Shown here piece by piece: positions 54,695 to 63,309 of a DNA stretch of 64,000 nucleotides. The position numbers and the translations under genes are program-made. The stretch comes from Spartobacteria bacterium (GTDB lineage Bacteria > Verrucomicrobiota > Verrucomicrobiia > Chthoniobacterales > UBA10450). The first letter of the stretch is position 1; each line of letters begins with the position of its first letter. Where the stretch lies: contig PNAA01000025.1 in NCBI GenBank assembly GCA_003169975.1, forward strand, positions 75,700 through 139,699, read 5' to 3'. Below the pieces are notes generated by a model. That model was not told where the DNA came from, ran no database searches, and worked only from the letters and a program-made list of their open reading frames with translations.

Positions 54695-55223
54695 TTTTCT
54701 CCTTCCGCAGGACGCCGATGCACGGGAGGTTGCGATACCGTTCCATGTAATCGAGTCCGTAACCGACCACGAATTCGTCGCCAATATTGAACCCCACGTA
54801 ATCGGCTTCCACCGGGCGCAGCCGTGCCTTCAGTTTGCGCACGAGGACGCAAATTTTCACGCTCAGCGGCCGCTCCGTCGTCAGCTTGTCGCGAATCGCC
54901 GCCAGGGTCACGCCGCTGTCGAGAATGTCGTCGAGGATGAGGATGTGCCGCCCGGCCACATCCGGCAGCGCGACTTGCTTGAAGATCACTTCGCCTGTGG
55001 TCGTGGTGCCGCCGTGATAACTGGCGACGCTCAGGCAGTCCAACTTCAATGAGAGCGGAATGCGCCGGAGCAGGTCCGCGGCGAAAATGAGGCTGCCGTT
55101 GAGCACCGCGATGACGGTCAGCTCGCGGTTTTGATATTCGCCGGTGATCTCGGCCGCGAGCTCATCGAGGCGGCGCAGGATGGTCGGCTCATCGAAAAGA
55201 ACGCGCTCGAGGTCTTCCTGCAT
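54672..55223 (-). CDS. hpt: Hypoxanthine phosphoribosyltransferase
   Basis: 183 residues from the ATG at 55223 (a second ATG 3 codons earlier is possible). It has the PRPP-binding motif HILILDDILDSGVTL, the N-terminal VLNGSLIFAADLLRRI, the flexible-loop region SVASYHGGTTTTGEV and the purine-site end VGFNIGDEFVVGYGLDY. It salvages hypoxanthine and guanine to IMP and GMP. The last six codons overlap the start of the moaD reading frame and contain the octamer (Pro-Asn-Asp). Confidence 0.95.
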   Translation of the reverse strand: MQEDLERVLFDEPTILRRLDELAAEITGEYQNRELTVIAVLNGSLIFAADLLRRIPLSLKLDCLSVASYHGGTTTTGEVIFKQVALPDVAGRHILILDDILDSGVTLAAIRDKLTTERPLSVKICVLVRKLKARLRPVEADYVGFNIGDEFVVGYGLDYMERYRNLPCIGVLRKEKIASPNDH

Positions 55224-55262
55224 CGGGATCACTTAAGCAGGAAAGCAGGAAAGCAGGAAGAG

Positions 55263-55366
55263 AATGTGGGCTTCCGAAGGTAAGAGCCGCCTTTGTGCGG
55301 CGATGGTCGCGGCGCAAGGAAGTGTTTACCTGCACTCGATCGGGGCACAAAGGCCCCTCCCACATT
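55263..55366. repeat. AATGTGGG-type palindromic repeat
   Basis: AATGTGGG at 55263-55270 mirrors CCCACATT at 55359-55366. Inner blocks CCTTTGTGC and GCACAAAGG are complementary. It fills most of the 150 bp between hpt and the next minus-strand gene. Confidence 0.6.
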
Positions 55367-55373
55367 CATCTCA

Positions 55374-55976
55374 TCACGGCTGCGCGAGCGCGGCCGTGAT
55401 TTCCTGCGTTAGTTTCGCGTCGGCCCGGATCGCCGCGCCGCGCCGCCAGAGCTCCGCGGCGCGGGCTTTATCACCGGCTCTCCTCGCGGCTTCGCCCGCG
55501 TTCAGGTAGAGCAGTTGCTGATCAGCCGGTTTCAATTTCGCGGGATCTTTTTCCACCATCGCGAGCAACTCCTCCAACTGCGCGCGCGCGATCTTGCGGC
55601 GGCCGAGAAAGAGCGGAAGCGCTTCATTCGTCACGGCGCGCGTCAGCTGCACCCGCGCGTCCGCCGGGACGGCGGCGGCCGCTTCGTCCATCAGCGCAAT
55701 CCCTTTACGCAAAGCATCGAGCTTCGCCTTGCCGAGCCCAAGGTCGCGGCTGCGCAAAGTGTAGGCGCTGCCCAGGTAAACTCGGGCCACTTGGTCGTTA
55801 GGCTGAACGGCCAGGACCTTCTCCAACTCCGCGATGCAATCGAGCACCGCCTGCTGGTCGCCCGCGAGTCCGCGCGCGTAGAGACCGGCCGCCGGGTTGG
55901 CGCTCGGCGCAGCCGTGCTCACGGCCGCCGGCCAAATGGCACCGACGAAAAGGAGCGCGAGCAGATGCCGGGTCAT
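55374..55976 (-). CDS. Exported TPR-like protein
   Basis: 200 residues from the ATG at 55976, which places a signal peptide first (MTRHLLALLFVGAIWPAAVSTAA). The body is helical with TPR-like periodicity (GDQQAVLDCIAELEKVLAVQPNDQVARVYLGSAYTLRSR; YLNAGEAARRAGDKARAAELWRRG). Probably periplasmic. Its start is very close to the divergent sulfotransferase gene. The 3' end is followed by a palindromic repeat. Confidence 0.78.
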   Translation of the reverse strand: MTRHLLALLFVGAIWPAAVSTAAPSANPAAGLYARGLAGDQQAVLDCIAELEKVLAVQPNDQVARVYLGSAYTLRSRDLGLGKAKLDALRKGIALMDEAAAAVPADARVQLTRAVTNEALPLFLGRRKIARAQLEELLAMVEKDPAKLKPADQQLLYLNAGEAARRAGDKARAAELWRRGAAIRADAKLTQEITAALAQP

Positions 55977-56038
55977 TTGAAACAATGGACAAAGCGACCG
56001 GCAAAAACAAACTTGGGTCACGCCCCCGCGGCGGCTTG

Positions 56039-56893
56039 ATGCTTTTCCGAAACAAATGGCGAGACCCAGACCGGAACATCATCGCGTTCACGACCCACAA
56101 GGCCGGCTCGATGGTGCTCCATCGCGTCCTGAAGGACGTCTGCGAGCTGAACCGCATCCGTTACTATTCGCCTAACGAGAGCCGGACGATGCTCCCGTTC
56201 GACCGGATGTTTGCGGGCCGCGATTTCATCGCGAAGAAACGCGGCTGCTTCGGCCCGATCCGTTTTTTCGTGCCGAGCAAGGCGATCGCCGAGGCCAGCG
56301 TCATCCTCCACCTGCGCGATCCGCGCGATGTGCTCACCTCGATGTTTTACTCCTACTGCTACATGCACGCGGGCGAGATCGACGCCCACACCGGCTATCG
56401 CAAGGAAGTGGCGGAGGCGGGGATCGACCATTTCGTGCTCGATATGGTGGCCGAGCCCTTCTACGCCTACCGCGGCGATTACGGGATCGGCTCGCGCTAC
56501 AAGGAGCATGTCGGCACCGTGCTCGACCGCTACGAGCGCTACCTCACGGAGCTGCTCGGCCGGCCCAACACAACCGTCGTCTCCTACGAGGAGATGGTGC
56601 TGGCCTTCCCTTCCTGGCTGGAAAAGATCGTCAGCGCTTTCGCTTTGCCCGATCCCGACGAGACCCGCGCCGTCGTCGCGGCGCGCCACGCGAACAGCGT
56701 CGCGGCGGGCGAGGAGGATGTGTGGTCGCACAAACGCAAAGTGACGCCCGGCGATCATCGGGAAAAGTTGCAGGCGGAAACCATCCGCGAGCTGGACAAG
56801 ATATTCGCCCCGGTGCTCGACAAGCTCGGCTACTCCGGCCGCGCCTACGCGGAGACCGGCATCCCGGTCCCGCATTGTAGCCGGGGTCGGTGA
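56039..56893 (+). CDS. Sulfotransferase family protein with repeat-derived C-terminus
   Basis: 284 residues from the ATG at 56039. An ATG at 55985 is in frame but would leave only 8 bp to the divergent gene. The 5'-phosphosulfate loop is FTTHKAGSMVLHRVL (residues about 18-32), and the 3'-phosphate motif is LHLRDPRDVLTSMFYSYCYM. It would move sulfate from PAPS to an unknown acceptor, commonly a carbohydrate or cell-surface molecule. The last six codons and the stop come from the palindromic repeat at 56875-56946, so the original C-terminus has been replaced or extended. The catalytic core appears intact. Confidence 0.85.
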   Translation: MLFRNKWRDPDRNIIAFTTHKAGSMVLHRVLKDVCELNRIRYYSPNESRTMLPFDRMFAGRDFIAKKRGCFGPIRFFVPSKAIAEASVILHLRDPRDVLTSMFYSYCYMHAGEIDAHTGYRKEVAEAGIDHFVLDMVAEPFYAYRGDYGIGSRYKEHVGTVLDRYERYLTELLGRPNTTVVSYEEMVLAFPSWLEKIVSAFALPDPDETRAVVAARHANSVAAGEEDVWSHKRKVTPGDHREKLQAETIRELDKIFAPVLDKLGYSGRAYAETGIPVPHCSRGR

Positions 56894-56946
56894 CCCCGGA
56901 CGGGATCGACGTCTTTTCTCCCCGGGGTCACCGACCCCGGCTACAA
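56875..56946. repeat. TTGTAGCCGGGG palindromic element with perfect 25-bp arms
   Basis: Arms 56875-56899 and 56922-56946 are exact reverse complements (TTGTAGCCGGGGTCGGTGAC...). Each arm also contains its own GGGGTC/GACCCC dyad. The spacer is 22 bp. The sulfotransferase TGA (56891-56893) lies in the left arm. Confidence 0.85.
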
Positions 56947-56956
56947 CTTCCCCGGA

Positions 56957-56982
56957 GGCAGGCGGAGCGCCTGCCCTACAAC
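56957..56982. repeat. GGCAGGCG hairpin repeat, CTACAA-ended
   Basis: Perfect stem GGCAGGCG/CGCCTGCC with a GAG loop, followed by CTACAAC. It matches the right part of the 46846-46906 repeat and directly abuts the 56875-56946 element, so two repeat families lie back to back. Confidence 0.65.
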
Positions 56983-57101
56983 GCAACTCAGCTGCGAGCT
57001 TGCAGGGCAATCCGCCCCGGTTGCCGTCGGCTTCGAGTCGCCCAAAAACTTCTTGAGATCATCGGCCCGAAGCGAGAGAGAAACCTTCGCCAGAAAATCT
57101 C

Positions 57102-57821
57102 ATGCCACTCGGACGCACGCCTCTTTTTCGTAAGCTGAGCCAGATGGTGCGGCAGGCGCGTTGGCTGAATGAAAATCCGCAACACCGCACTTTTTTCTTC
57201 GAGGCGCGGGAAGCGGCGCGGGTTTCGCGGCGCGATTTCGTGCGCATGCTTGGCGGGGCTGGGCTGCTGACGGCAGCCGGAGGTCTCGCGCCGCGGCCGG
57301 CAAAGGGATCAACGAGCCTGGGCGCGGCTGGCGGCGAACCGGTGGCGATCATCGGCGCCGTGGTGGCTGGGCTAACGGCGGCTTGTCGTTTACTGCAAGC
57401 CGGCGTGCCTTGCGAAATCTTCGAAGGGAGCGAGCGAATCGGCGGTCGCATGTTGACGAAGTATGACTTCAACAAGGATGCGATGTTTTGTGAGCTCGGC
57501 GGTGAGCTGGTCGACTCGAATCACGCCGCCCTGATCGCGCTGGCGGGCGAACTCGGAGTGGGAATTCAGGAACTCAAAGGCGAGGATAAAGGGGTCGATC
57601 TCTACTTTTTCGGCGGCAAACATTACCGCGACGAGCAGCTCATCCCGCTCTTTCAACCGTTCGCGCAGAAGCTCGCCGCAGATTTTGACGGCATTTACGA
57701 TGCCGAACAGAATTTTACGGAGAAGGCCGCCAGATTCGACCGTGTAAGCCACACGCAACATGTCGACCACCCATTTCTCCACTCCCTTGCCCGTCTCCGC
57801 GAGATACGCCGCGAGACTCAT
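57102..57821 (+). pseudogene. Flavin monoamine oxidase pseudogene with inverted segment
   Basis: The forward part (57102 to about 57735) encodes a Tat-type leader (SRRDFVRMLGGAGLLTAAGG). An FAD-binding region follows with IIGAVVAGLTAACRL, where the middle Gly of GxGxxG is replaced by Val, then IFEGSERIGGRM and the LGGELVDSNH block. At the family's next expected block the coding strand flips: 57821 down to about 57732 on the minus strand reads MSLAAYLAETGKGVEKWVVD, then MLRVAYTVES. This is the segment that should continue the forward frame. About half of the enzyme is missing. It is a non-functional remnant. Confidence 0.82.
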
Positions 57822-57829
57822 CCGATCGA

Positions 57830-58442
57830 GATACGGAGGAAATCAGAGATATCTTCGCTCCTTTCGTACAGGGTTCTTCGTCCATTCACCAACAGTTCGG
57901 CGGCCTGGGCCTGGAGTTATCGATTTGCAAGAAGCTCATGGAGGCCCACGGGGGATCTATTTCCGTCCAAAGCGCCGGCTTGAATCTTGGCTCCAGCTTC
58001 ACGCTCCGATTTCGCTGCGCCGGCGTGGAAGCTGCGATTCCGCTTCCTCAGCGGGAAACGCTGACCGACCCGCTGAGCATCCTCCTGGTCGAGGACCATG
58101 AGGATTCGCGCGACTGTTTGTTCCGGCTGCTGCAGATGCGGGGCCATGACGTCATCGAAGCCGGGAATGGCGCGGAAGCGCTGCAATTCGCCCAAAGCTG
58201 CAGTTTCGATCTGCTGATCACCGATATCAGCCTTCCCGACGTGAATGGATTGGCATTATTGGGAGAAGTTAAGAGAAAAGCAGCCGGGCCTCGAAGGCGT
58301 CACGATGAGCGGCTACGCGATGCCGCTCGATGTGGTAAAAAGCAAGGAAGCCAGTTACCTCGCACATCTCGCCAAACCGGTGAGTCTGGCCCAACTGGAC
58401 GAGGCCATTCGGAAAGTTGTTCATCGGACCCGAATGCAGCCG
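57830..58442 (+). pseudogene. Hybrid histidine kinase fragment (ATPase end plus frameshifted receiver)
   Basis: The fragment begins inside the kinase ATPase domain (EIRDIFAPFVQGSSSIHQQF) and continues with G2 box FGGLGLELSICKKLMEAHGG. A receiver domain follows (ILLVEDHEDSRDCLF, phosphoacceptor Asp in LLITDISLPDVNG). Around 58255-58270 the frame shifts: the rest of the receiver (REKQPGLEGVTMSGYAMPLD, conserved Lys in LAKPVSLAQLDEAI) is in the next frame and ends at 58442. There is no start and no H-box. It is joined directly to the amine oxidase remnant. Confidence 0.82.
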
Positions 58443-58598
58443 TGAATCCAGCATTTGTAAATACACCTGCGGCCCGCAGCATTCCGTGCGATATTAGGTC
58501 GCACGGGTCGTATCGGGAGATTCCCGCCACTCAGATCTTCGCCGCCGCCGCCGGAGCGCAACTGCGCGCTCCGATCACCACGCCACCGCCTCACCAAT

Positions 58599-59576
58599 AT
58601 GGTTTTTTTCCGCATACCCACACACCGCATCAACTGGATCACCAGCTCATTCCTGATGGGCACGCTCGCGCTGACTCTGACCGCGGTGCCGATTTATCTT
58701 TGGCGCTTCGGATTAGATTGGTTCCAGGTGCTGCTCTTTGCCCTGATGCTGATCGCGACCGGTTTTAGCATCACGCTGGGTTATCATCGTCTCTTTTCTC
58801 ACATTACTTTCCGGGCCGCGCTACCGGTGCGGCTCTTGACGGCCATCTTCGGGGCGGCGGCCTTCGAAAACTCCGTCCTGATGTGGGCGAGCGAACATCG
58901 CAATCACCATAAGCACGTGGACCACGACGATGACCCGTACAATATCTCGAAGGGCTTTTTCCATGCCCACATTGGGTGGCTCCTGTTCAAGCTCAATCCC
59001 GAAGGACCGTACGACAACGTTGCGGATCTCGAAAAGGACGGGCTGCTGCGCTGGCAGGACAAACACATTCAGACGATCGCGGTGACGATGGGCTTCGTGC
59101 TGCCGGCGTTACTGGGTGCGGCGTGGAATGGCTGGAGCGGGGCGCTCGGCGGGTTTCTCATCGCCGGGGTGGCGCGCGTCGTGGTCCTGCAGCACTGCAC
59201 CTTTCTCATCAACAGCGCGTGTCATGTCTTCGGGGCCCAGCCGTATTCGAAGAAGTGCAGCGCGCGCGATTCCTTTCTCATGGCGCTCTTCACCTTTGGC
59301 GAAGGTTATCATAACTATCACCACGAATTTCAGTATGACTATCGCAACGGAGTGAAGCCCTGGCAGTTTGATCCGACCAAGTGGATGATCTGGTCGCTGT
59401 CGAAGCTCGGGCTGGCGAGGAACCTGCGGTCCGTGCCCGCGGAGAAGATCCGTTTGGCCGAAGCGCGGCAAATGGCCGAAACGGGCGCCAGTGACGAGCC
59501 GGCATATCTTGTTCCTGCCGTCGCTTCCGTTTATTCAATCATGGGCGGATCCTCGGGATCAGATCAATCTATCTGA
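58599..59576 (+). CDS. Acyl-CoA/lipid fatty-acid desaturase (delta-9 type)
   Basis: 325 residues with four membrane helices and the three histidine boxes of membrane desaturases: HRLFSH, HRNHHKHVDH and HNYHHEF. Together with the conserved Asn/His of HCTFLINSACH these hold the di-iron centre. The family introduces a double bond in fatty acyl chains, controlling membrane fluidity. The C-terminal 45 residues are variable. The upstream 156 bp after the kinase pseudogene hold no clear gene. Nothing in the neighbours explains its regulation. Confidence 0.93.
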   Translation: MVFFRIPTHRINWITSSFLMGTLALTLTAVPIYLWRFGLDWFQVLLFALMLIATGFSITLGYHRLFSHITFRAALPVRLLTAIFGAAAFENSVLMWASEHRNHHKHVDHDDDPYNISKGFFHAHIGWLLFKLNPEGPYDNVADLEKDGLLRWQDKHIQTIAVTMGFVLPALLGAAWNGWSGALGGFLIAGVARVVVLQHCTFLINSACHVFGAQPYSKKCSARDSFLMALFTFGEGYHNYHHEFQYDYRNGVKPWQFDPTKWMIWSLSKLGLARNLRSVPAEKIRLAEARQMAETGASDEPAYLVPAVASVYSIMGGSSGSDQSI

Positions 59577-59633
59577 GCTAAGGTCGATCAGGTGACTTTC
59601 AGTCGCGGTCGTGCGCCGCGACCCGGTCGGCGG

Positions 59634-59912
59634 TTAGTCGCGAATGTGTCGTCTCAGTTCCCACACCCGCAGGGCAGCAAGGAACAGCCGGCGGGTCCGT
59701 TCCAGCCGGCCGACTGGTGGGGGAAGCGGTGGCTCAACCGGGGCGACGTTCTCTTCCGGGGGAGCGTTCCGCTTGCGCGGTCCGTTCGCGCCACGCTTGC
59801 GTAACCGCTGCGCGCGGGGTTTGGACGCCCCCGAGGCAGATTTCTTCTTCTGTCCGGGACCGCCTCCAGCTAGGTCGAGTGGCGTCATGTTTTCGCCACT
59901 GCCTTTCAGCAT
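59634..59912 (-). CDS. Possible small basic, Pro/Arg-rich protein
   Basis: A 92-residue frame on the same strand as ctlX, starting 63 bp after its stop. It is rich in Lys, Arg and Pro (KKKSASGASKPRAQRLRKRG; PPEENVAPVEPPLPPPVGR) with a short hydrophobic helix near the end. Not recognised and compositionally biased. It may be a real disordered nucleic-acid-binding protein or a chance frame in GC-rich sequence; the 59577-59975 gap holds nothing else. Confidence 0.3.
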   Translation of the reverse strand: MLKGSGENMTPLDLAGGGPGQKKKSASGASKPRAQRLRKRGANGPRKRNAPPEENVAPVEPPLPPPVGRLERTRRLFLAALRVWELRRHIRD

Positions 59913-59975
59913 CTCCCGCGCCAGCTTCGCGCCGGTCCCGCTTCTCCGGGGCGAAGCCGCCCGGCGCGAAAACGC

Positions 59976-60908
59976 CTAACGAAGCGGTAGATGGATCGTC
60001 GCCAGCATGCAGCGGGCGCTGCCGCCCGCGAACTCGATGGTGGGCAGGGAGAGCGGGAGCAGGCGGGCGAAGCGTTCGAGGGTGGTGCGCTGCTCGCCGG
60101 TGAGATGGGCGGCGGCGCGGGCGGAGAGGACGAGCAACTTGTCTTGTTCGTTACGCAGATCGAGGGCGTTGCCCGCGAAGTTGGCGATCTGGTTACAATC
60201 CAGCGCGATGATGGTTTTGCCGGTCTCTTCGAGCCGGGCGCGCACTCTTTCCCGCTGCGCGGGATCGTCGATCATCTCGAGCCCGACGAGGGCGAACTGC
60301 GAGCCGAGGCACATCATGACGTTGGTGTGATAGATAGGGCGTCCGTCGTCGCCGCTGCTCGTGAAGGTGAGCGGCTCATAAGCGAAGTCGGCGCAGAACT
60401 TTTCCAGCGGCTCGCGGTCAGCCCGCCGGGAAAGCGAAACGTAGGCGATGCGATGAACGTGGTCGAGGACGAGGCTGCCGGTGCCTTCGAGGTAGAGCCC
60501 GCGTTTTTCGTAGGGCGAATAATCCACCACCTCGGTCACGCGATAGCGCTCGCGCAAGCGCTCGATGAGATCCAGGCGCCGTTCGGGACGACGGGAAGGA
60601 GTATGCATCGGGTAGAGCGCGACCCGGCCATCGTGATGGGTCGAGAACCAGTTATTAGGGAAAACCGCATCCGGTTTCGCGGGCGTGGGCGTGTCCTCAA
60701 AGACGTGCACGACGACCCCCGCGGCTGACAAGGTCTCGACGGCGCAATCGAACTCCGCCTGCGCGCGCGCCGAGATCGTGTCGGGCGCGTCGGCGACGAA
60801 TTCCTGCTGGAAGGCGTTATCCAGCGCCGTCTCCGGATTCGGATAGAACCGGTGCGGCCGGATCATGACGACGGCGTTCGTGCTTTGTTGGGTCAACTTT
60901 TCCCTCAT
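59976..60908 (-). CDS. ctlX: Amidinotransferase-family hydrolase, CtlX type
   Basis: 310 residues from the ATG at 60908 (the frame is open to 60950). Family blocks: the N-terminal VVMIRPHRFYPNPETALDNAFQ, PDAVFPNNWFSTHHDGRVALYPM, GTGSLVLDH, and the catalytic His in YHTNVMMCLG. The catalytic Cys is in FAGGSARCMLATIHLP near the C-terminus. CtlX proteins are guanidino/ureido-group hydrolases proposed to act on citrulline. It is divergent from the TPR lipoprotein gene with a 117-bp shared upstream region. No arginine-pathway gene is nearby. Confidence 0.9.
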   Translation of the reverse strand: MREKLTQQSTNAVVMIRPHRFYPNPETALDNAFQQEFVADAPDTISARAQAEFDCAVETLSAAGVVVHVFEDTPTPAKPDAVFPNNWFSTHHDGRVALYPMHTPSRRPERRLDLIERLRERYRVTEVVDYSPYEKRGLYLEGTGSLVLDHVHRIAYVSLSRRADREPLEKFCADFAYEPLTFTSSGDDGRPIYHTNVMMCLGSQFALVGLEMIDDPAQRERVRARLEETGKTIIALDCNQIANFAGNALDLRNEQDKLLVLSARAAAHLTGEQRTTLERFARLLPLSLPTIEFAGGSARCMLATIHLPLR

Positions 60909-61025
60909 CAGCGGCCGGGCGAAACTAAGGGCAAACCAGCGGCCGGACAACGGGCGCGGCGGGGGATTACGACGAACGAATTTTATGCCGGCAATTTTCC
61001 ACGAAACTCGATCTTATGGCGTGTT

Positions 61026-62603
61026 GTGACGACGACGGCGAGATTCGCCGCGAGTTCCCTCCTTGTACTGGGTTGTCTCGCGGCGGCTGGGGCCCCGGTG
61101 TTAGAGGTCGGGGCGATCTACGGCCAAGTGCTCCGCGAACTCAAGTCCGAGTGTTACGACGAAGCGCTCAAGGATCTGGATACGATCGATGCGCTGGCCA
61201 CGCGCCCGGAGGACAAGGCGGAGTCACTAAATCTGCGCGGCGTGGTGTTGACGCGCGAATGCGAGTATGAGGGCGCGGAGGCGGCGTTGCGCCGAGCGCT
61301 CGAGATCAAACCAAAATTTTGGAATGCGAGTTTCAACCTCGCGGAGATCCCGTTCCTGCGGAAGGACTGGGCCGAGGCCCGCCGTCGTTTCGAGGCGATG
61401 GTGGCGGATGGCAATAACGAGATGGAGAACGATCCGCGACAGCTCATCCAGTACAAGATTCTGCTCACCTGCGTCCTGGACGGGGAAGGCCAGTTGGCGG
61501 ACCGGATGATGAAGGAGTTGGAGCGTGCGAAGAAGAGTCCGGCGTTTTATCATGCTCGCGCCGCAGTCGCGCGGCAGGGCGAGAAACCCAAGGAAGCGAA
61601 AGATTGGATCGTGCTTGCGGAGCAGCAGTTCCCCGCAACCCTGAACAAGCTCTACGCCGAATCGTTTTATGAAATCGGCTGGGAAGAAAAGCCGGCCGGC
61701 GAGGCCCGCGAAGGCTTCGAGATCATTTCGACGGCGGAAGCCGCGGCCCGGAGGCAGGCGGCGGCGCAGGCGAAATTCGCCCAAGCCGAGAACGCATTTC
61801 TTGAGGGCAGAACCGAGACCGCACTGACCTGCCTCCAGCAAGTGGACGAATCCGTGCCAGGCCAGGCGCCGGTCTACAATCTGCGGGGCGAGATCTTGAT
61901 GGAGCAGAAGAAGCTCGACGAAGCGCAGGCTGTGCTGCGCGAAGCGCTCGCGGTTAATCCGAAATTCCGCGAGGCGGAGTACAATCTCGCGCAGGTCGCT
62001 TTCAGAAAGAAGCAATACCAGCAGTCGCGTGACCAGCTGGAGTTACTTTTCGGCCAGACGCCCGGCGGCGGGCAAAACCAGGCGGCGCAGCTGATCAAGT
62101 TCGAAGTCTTCCTGACTTTCCTGCTGGAGAAGAAGGAGAGCCAGGCACAGCAGATGATGAATCAATTCAAGTTCACGGGCGAGACGCCGTCCCTCTACTA
62201 TGCGCAGGCCGCCTGGGCCTTGCAGCACGCGAATCCCGATCGCGGAAACGACTGGGTCGCCTCGGCGCGAAAGATTTATTCGCCCGCACTCAACGTTATT
62301 TTCGCCGAGCCGTTTTACGATCTCGGCTGGTTGGAGAGTCGGCCGCGGGCGATTACGCGCACGACCGAGGCGCCGGCTGAAACCAGCGCCGCGACGTCGA
62401 CCGGGTTGTCTCCGGAGATGTCGGTCAGCTCACCGGACTGGACGCCGAATGCGCTTCTGAGCATGAACAACTGGTCGAAAACCAAGCAGACGAACATGGT
62501 TACGGGCGCGTCCTTTTCGAGGACTGCCCCGCCGATCCTGTTCGCTTTGCCTAACGAGTTGGAAAACTCTGGGGCGTTGCCGTCGATTTTTGATTCGCAC
62601 TAG
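61026..62603 (+). CDS. TPR lipoprotein with internal duplication
   Basis: About 525 residues from a GTG at 61026, which gives a lipoprotein signal (RFAASSLLVLGC). The protein is two related halves of about 190 residues. Half one runs from LNLRGVVLTRECEYEGAEAALRRAL to LYAESFYEIGWEE. Half two runs from YNLRGEILMEQKKLDEAQAVLREAL to IFAEPFYDLGWLE. Both share a TPR pair, a central helical block and the (Y/F)AE(S/P)FY(E/D)(I/L)GW motif. A Ser/Thr-rich tail follows. Function is unknown; repeats suggest a scaffold at the envelope. Confidence 0.8.
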   Translation: MTTTARFAASSLLVLGCLAAAGAPVLEVGAIYGQVLRELKSECYDEALKDLDTIDALATRPEDKAESLNLRGVVLTRECEYEGAEAALRRALEIKPKFWNASFNLAEIPFLRKDWAEARRRFEAMVADGNNEMENDPRQLIQYKILLTCVLDGEGQLADRMMKELERAKKSPAFYHARAAVARQGEKPKEAKDWIVLAEQQFPATLNKLYAESFYEIGWEEKPAGEAREGFEIISTAEAAARRQAAAQAKFAQAENAFLEGRTETALTCLQQVDESVPGQAPVYNLRGEILMEQKKLDEAQAVLREALAVNPKFREAEYNLAQVAFRKKQYQQSRDQLELLFGQTPGGGQNQAAQLIKFEVFLTFLLEKKESQAQQMMNQFKFTGETPSLYYAQAAWALQHANPDRGNDWVASARKIYSPALNVIFAEPFYDLGWLESRPRAITRTTEAPAETSAATSTGLSPEMSVSSPDWTPNALLSMNNWSKTKQTNMVTGASFSRTAPPILFALPNELENSGALPSIFDSH

Positions 62604-62682
62604 GCGACGTTGTTTCCCGCTTTCGCTTTGGTGAGGGAAAATTTGCCTCGGCCGCCGCGCGCGTGACATAGTCGCCAACGTC

Positions 62683-63309
62683 ATGAGCGGCGAATCGAAA
62701 CGTTCCTTCCGGACGCAGCTGGCGCATTGGTTGGCCGAATTGCTCCTCGTTTTCCTCGGAGCGTACGCCGCTTTCTGGTTAAACGGTTACCAGCAACACC
62801 AGCAGGACGCCAAACGCCGCGATCAAATTCTCTCGTCCCTCGAGGAGGAAGCGGAGCAGGGCGTCGCGAATTCCCAAGTCGAAGTCGCCAAGCAGGAGAA
62901 GCGTGCCGCTGAGTTTCGCCGCGCGCTCGCGGCGGGCGAGATGCCACCGCTGCAACCGCTCACCTTCTCCTCCGACTACAACGCGAGTGACGTCTCCACG
63001 CTCCTCCAGGCGGGCGGCCTCGAGTTATTGGATGTAAAGACGATCCTTGCCTTGCGAGCGGCCGAATCGACGATCCGCGGCGGCTTGAGCCAATTGACGC
63101 ATATCGAGAAATTAAGCGACCAACTGATCGTGCCGAATCTCGACGAAGTTATTTTGTTCTTCTATGATCCCGCGACCAAACAACTGCGCAAACGTTTTGC
63201 TCGCTATCCCGATGCCTTGCAGGCGGAGGCGGATTTTTTTCACCAATTGGAGCAAGCGCAGACGTTGCTCCTCCAGCAAATCCAGGCGGAGCGAAAGCGA
63301 CATTGGTGA
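62683..63309 (+). CDS. Small membrane-anchored hypothetical protein
   Basis: 208 residues. One N-terminal membrane helix (HWLAELLLVFLGAYAAFWLNGY) is followed by a long, charged, mostly helical domain (DQILSSLEEEAEQGVANSQVEVAKQEKRAAEFR) and a second helical region. The start of the helix resembles DUF6090-like proteins, but I cannot confirm the family. Its TGA overlaps the ATG of yjbQ (TGATG), so the two are translationally coupled. Confidence 0.72.
   Translation: MSGESKRSFRTQLAHWLAELLLVFLGAYAAFWLNGYQQHQQDAKRRDQILSSLEEEAEQGVANSQVEVAKQEKRAAEFRRALAAGEMPPLQPLTFSSDYNASDVSTLLQAGGLELLDVKTILALRAAESTIRGGLSQLTHIEKLSDQLIVPNLDEVILFFYDPATKQLRKRFARYPDALQAEADFFHQLEQAQTLLLQQIQAERKRHW

Noticed and set aside
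60852-61025. Upstream extension of the TPR lipoprotein reading frame
   Set aside because: The extension overlaps the divergent ctlX start and its residues are not protein-like, whereas the GTG at 61026 begins a proper lipoprotein signal.
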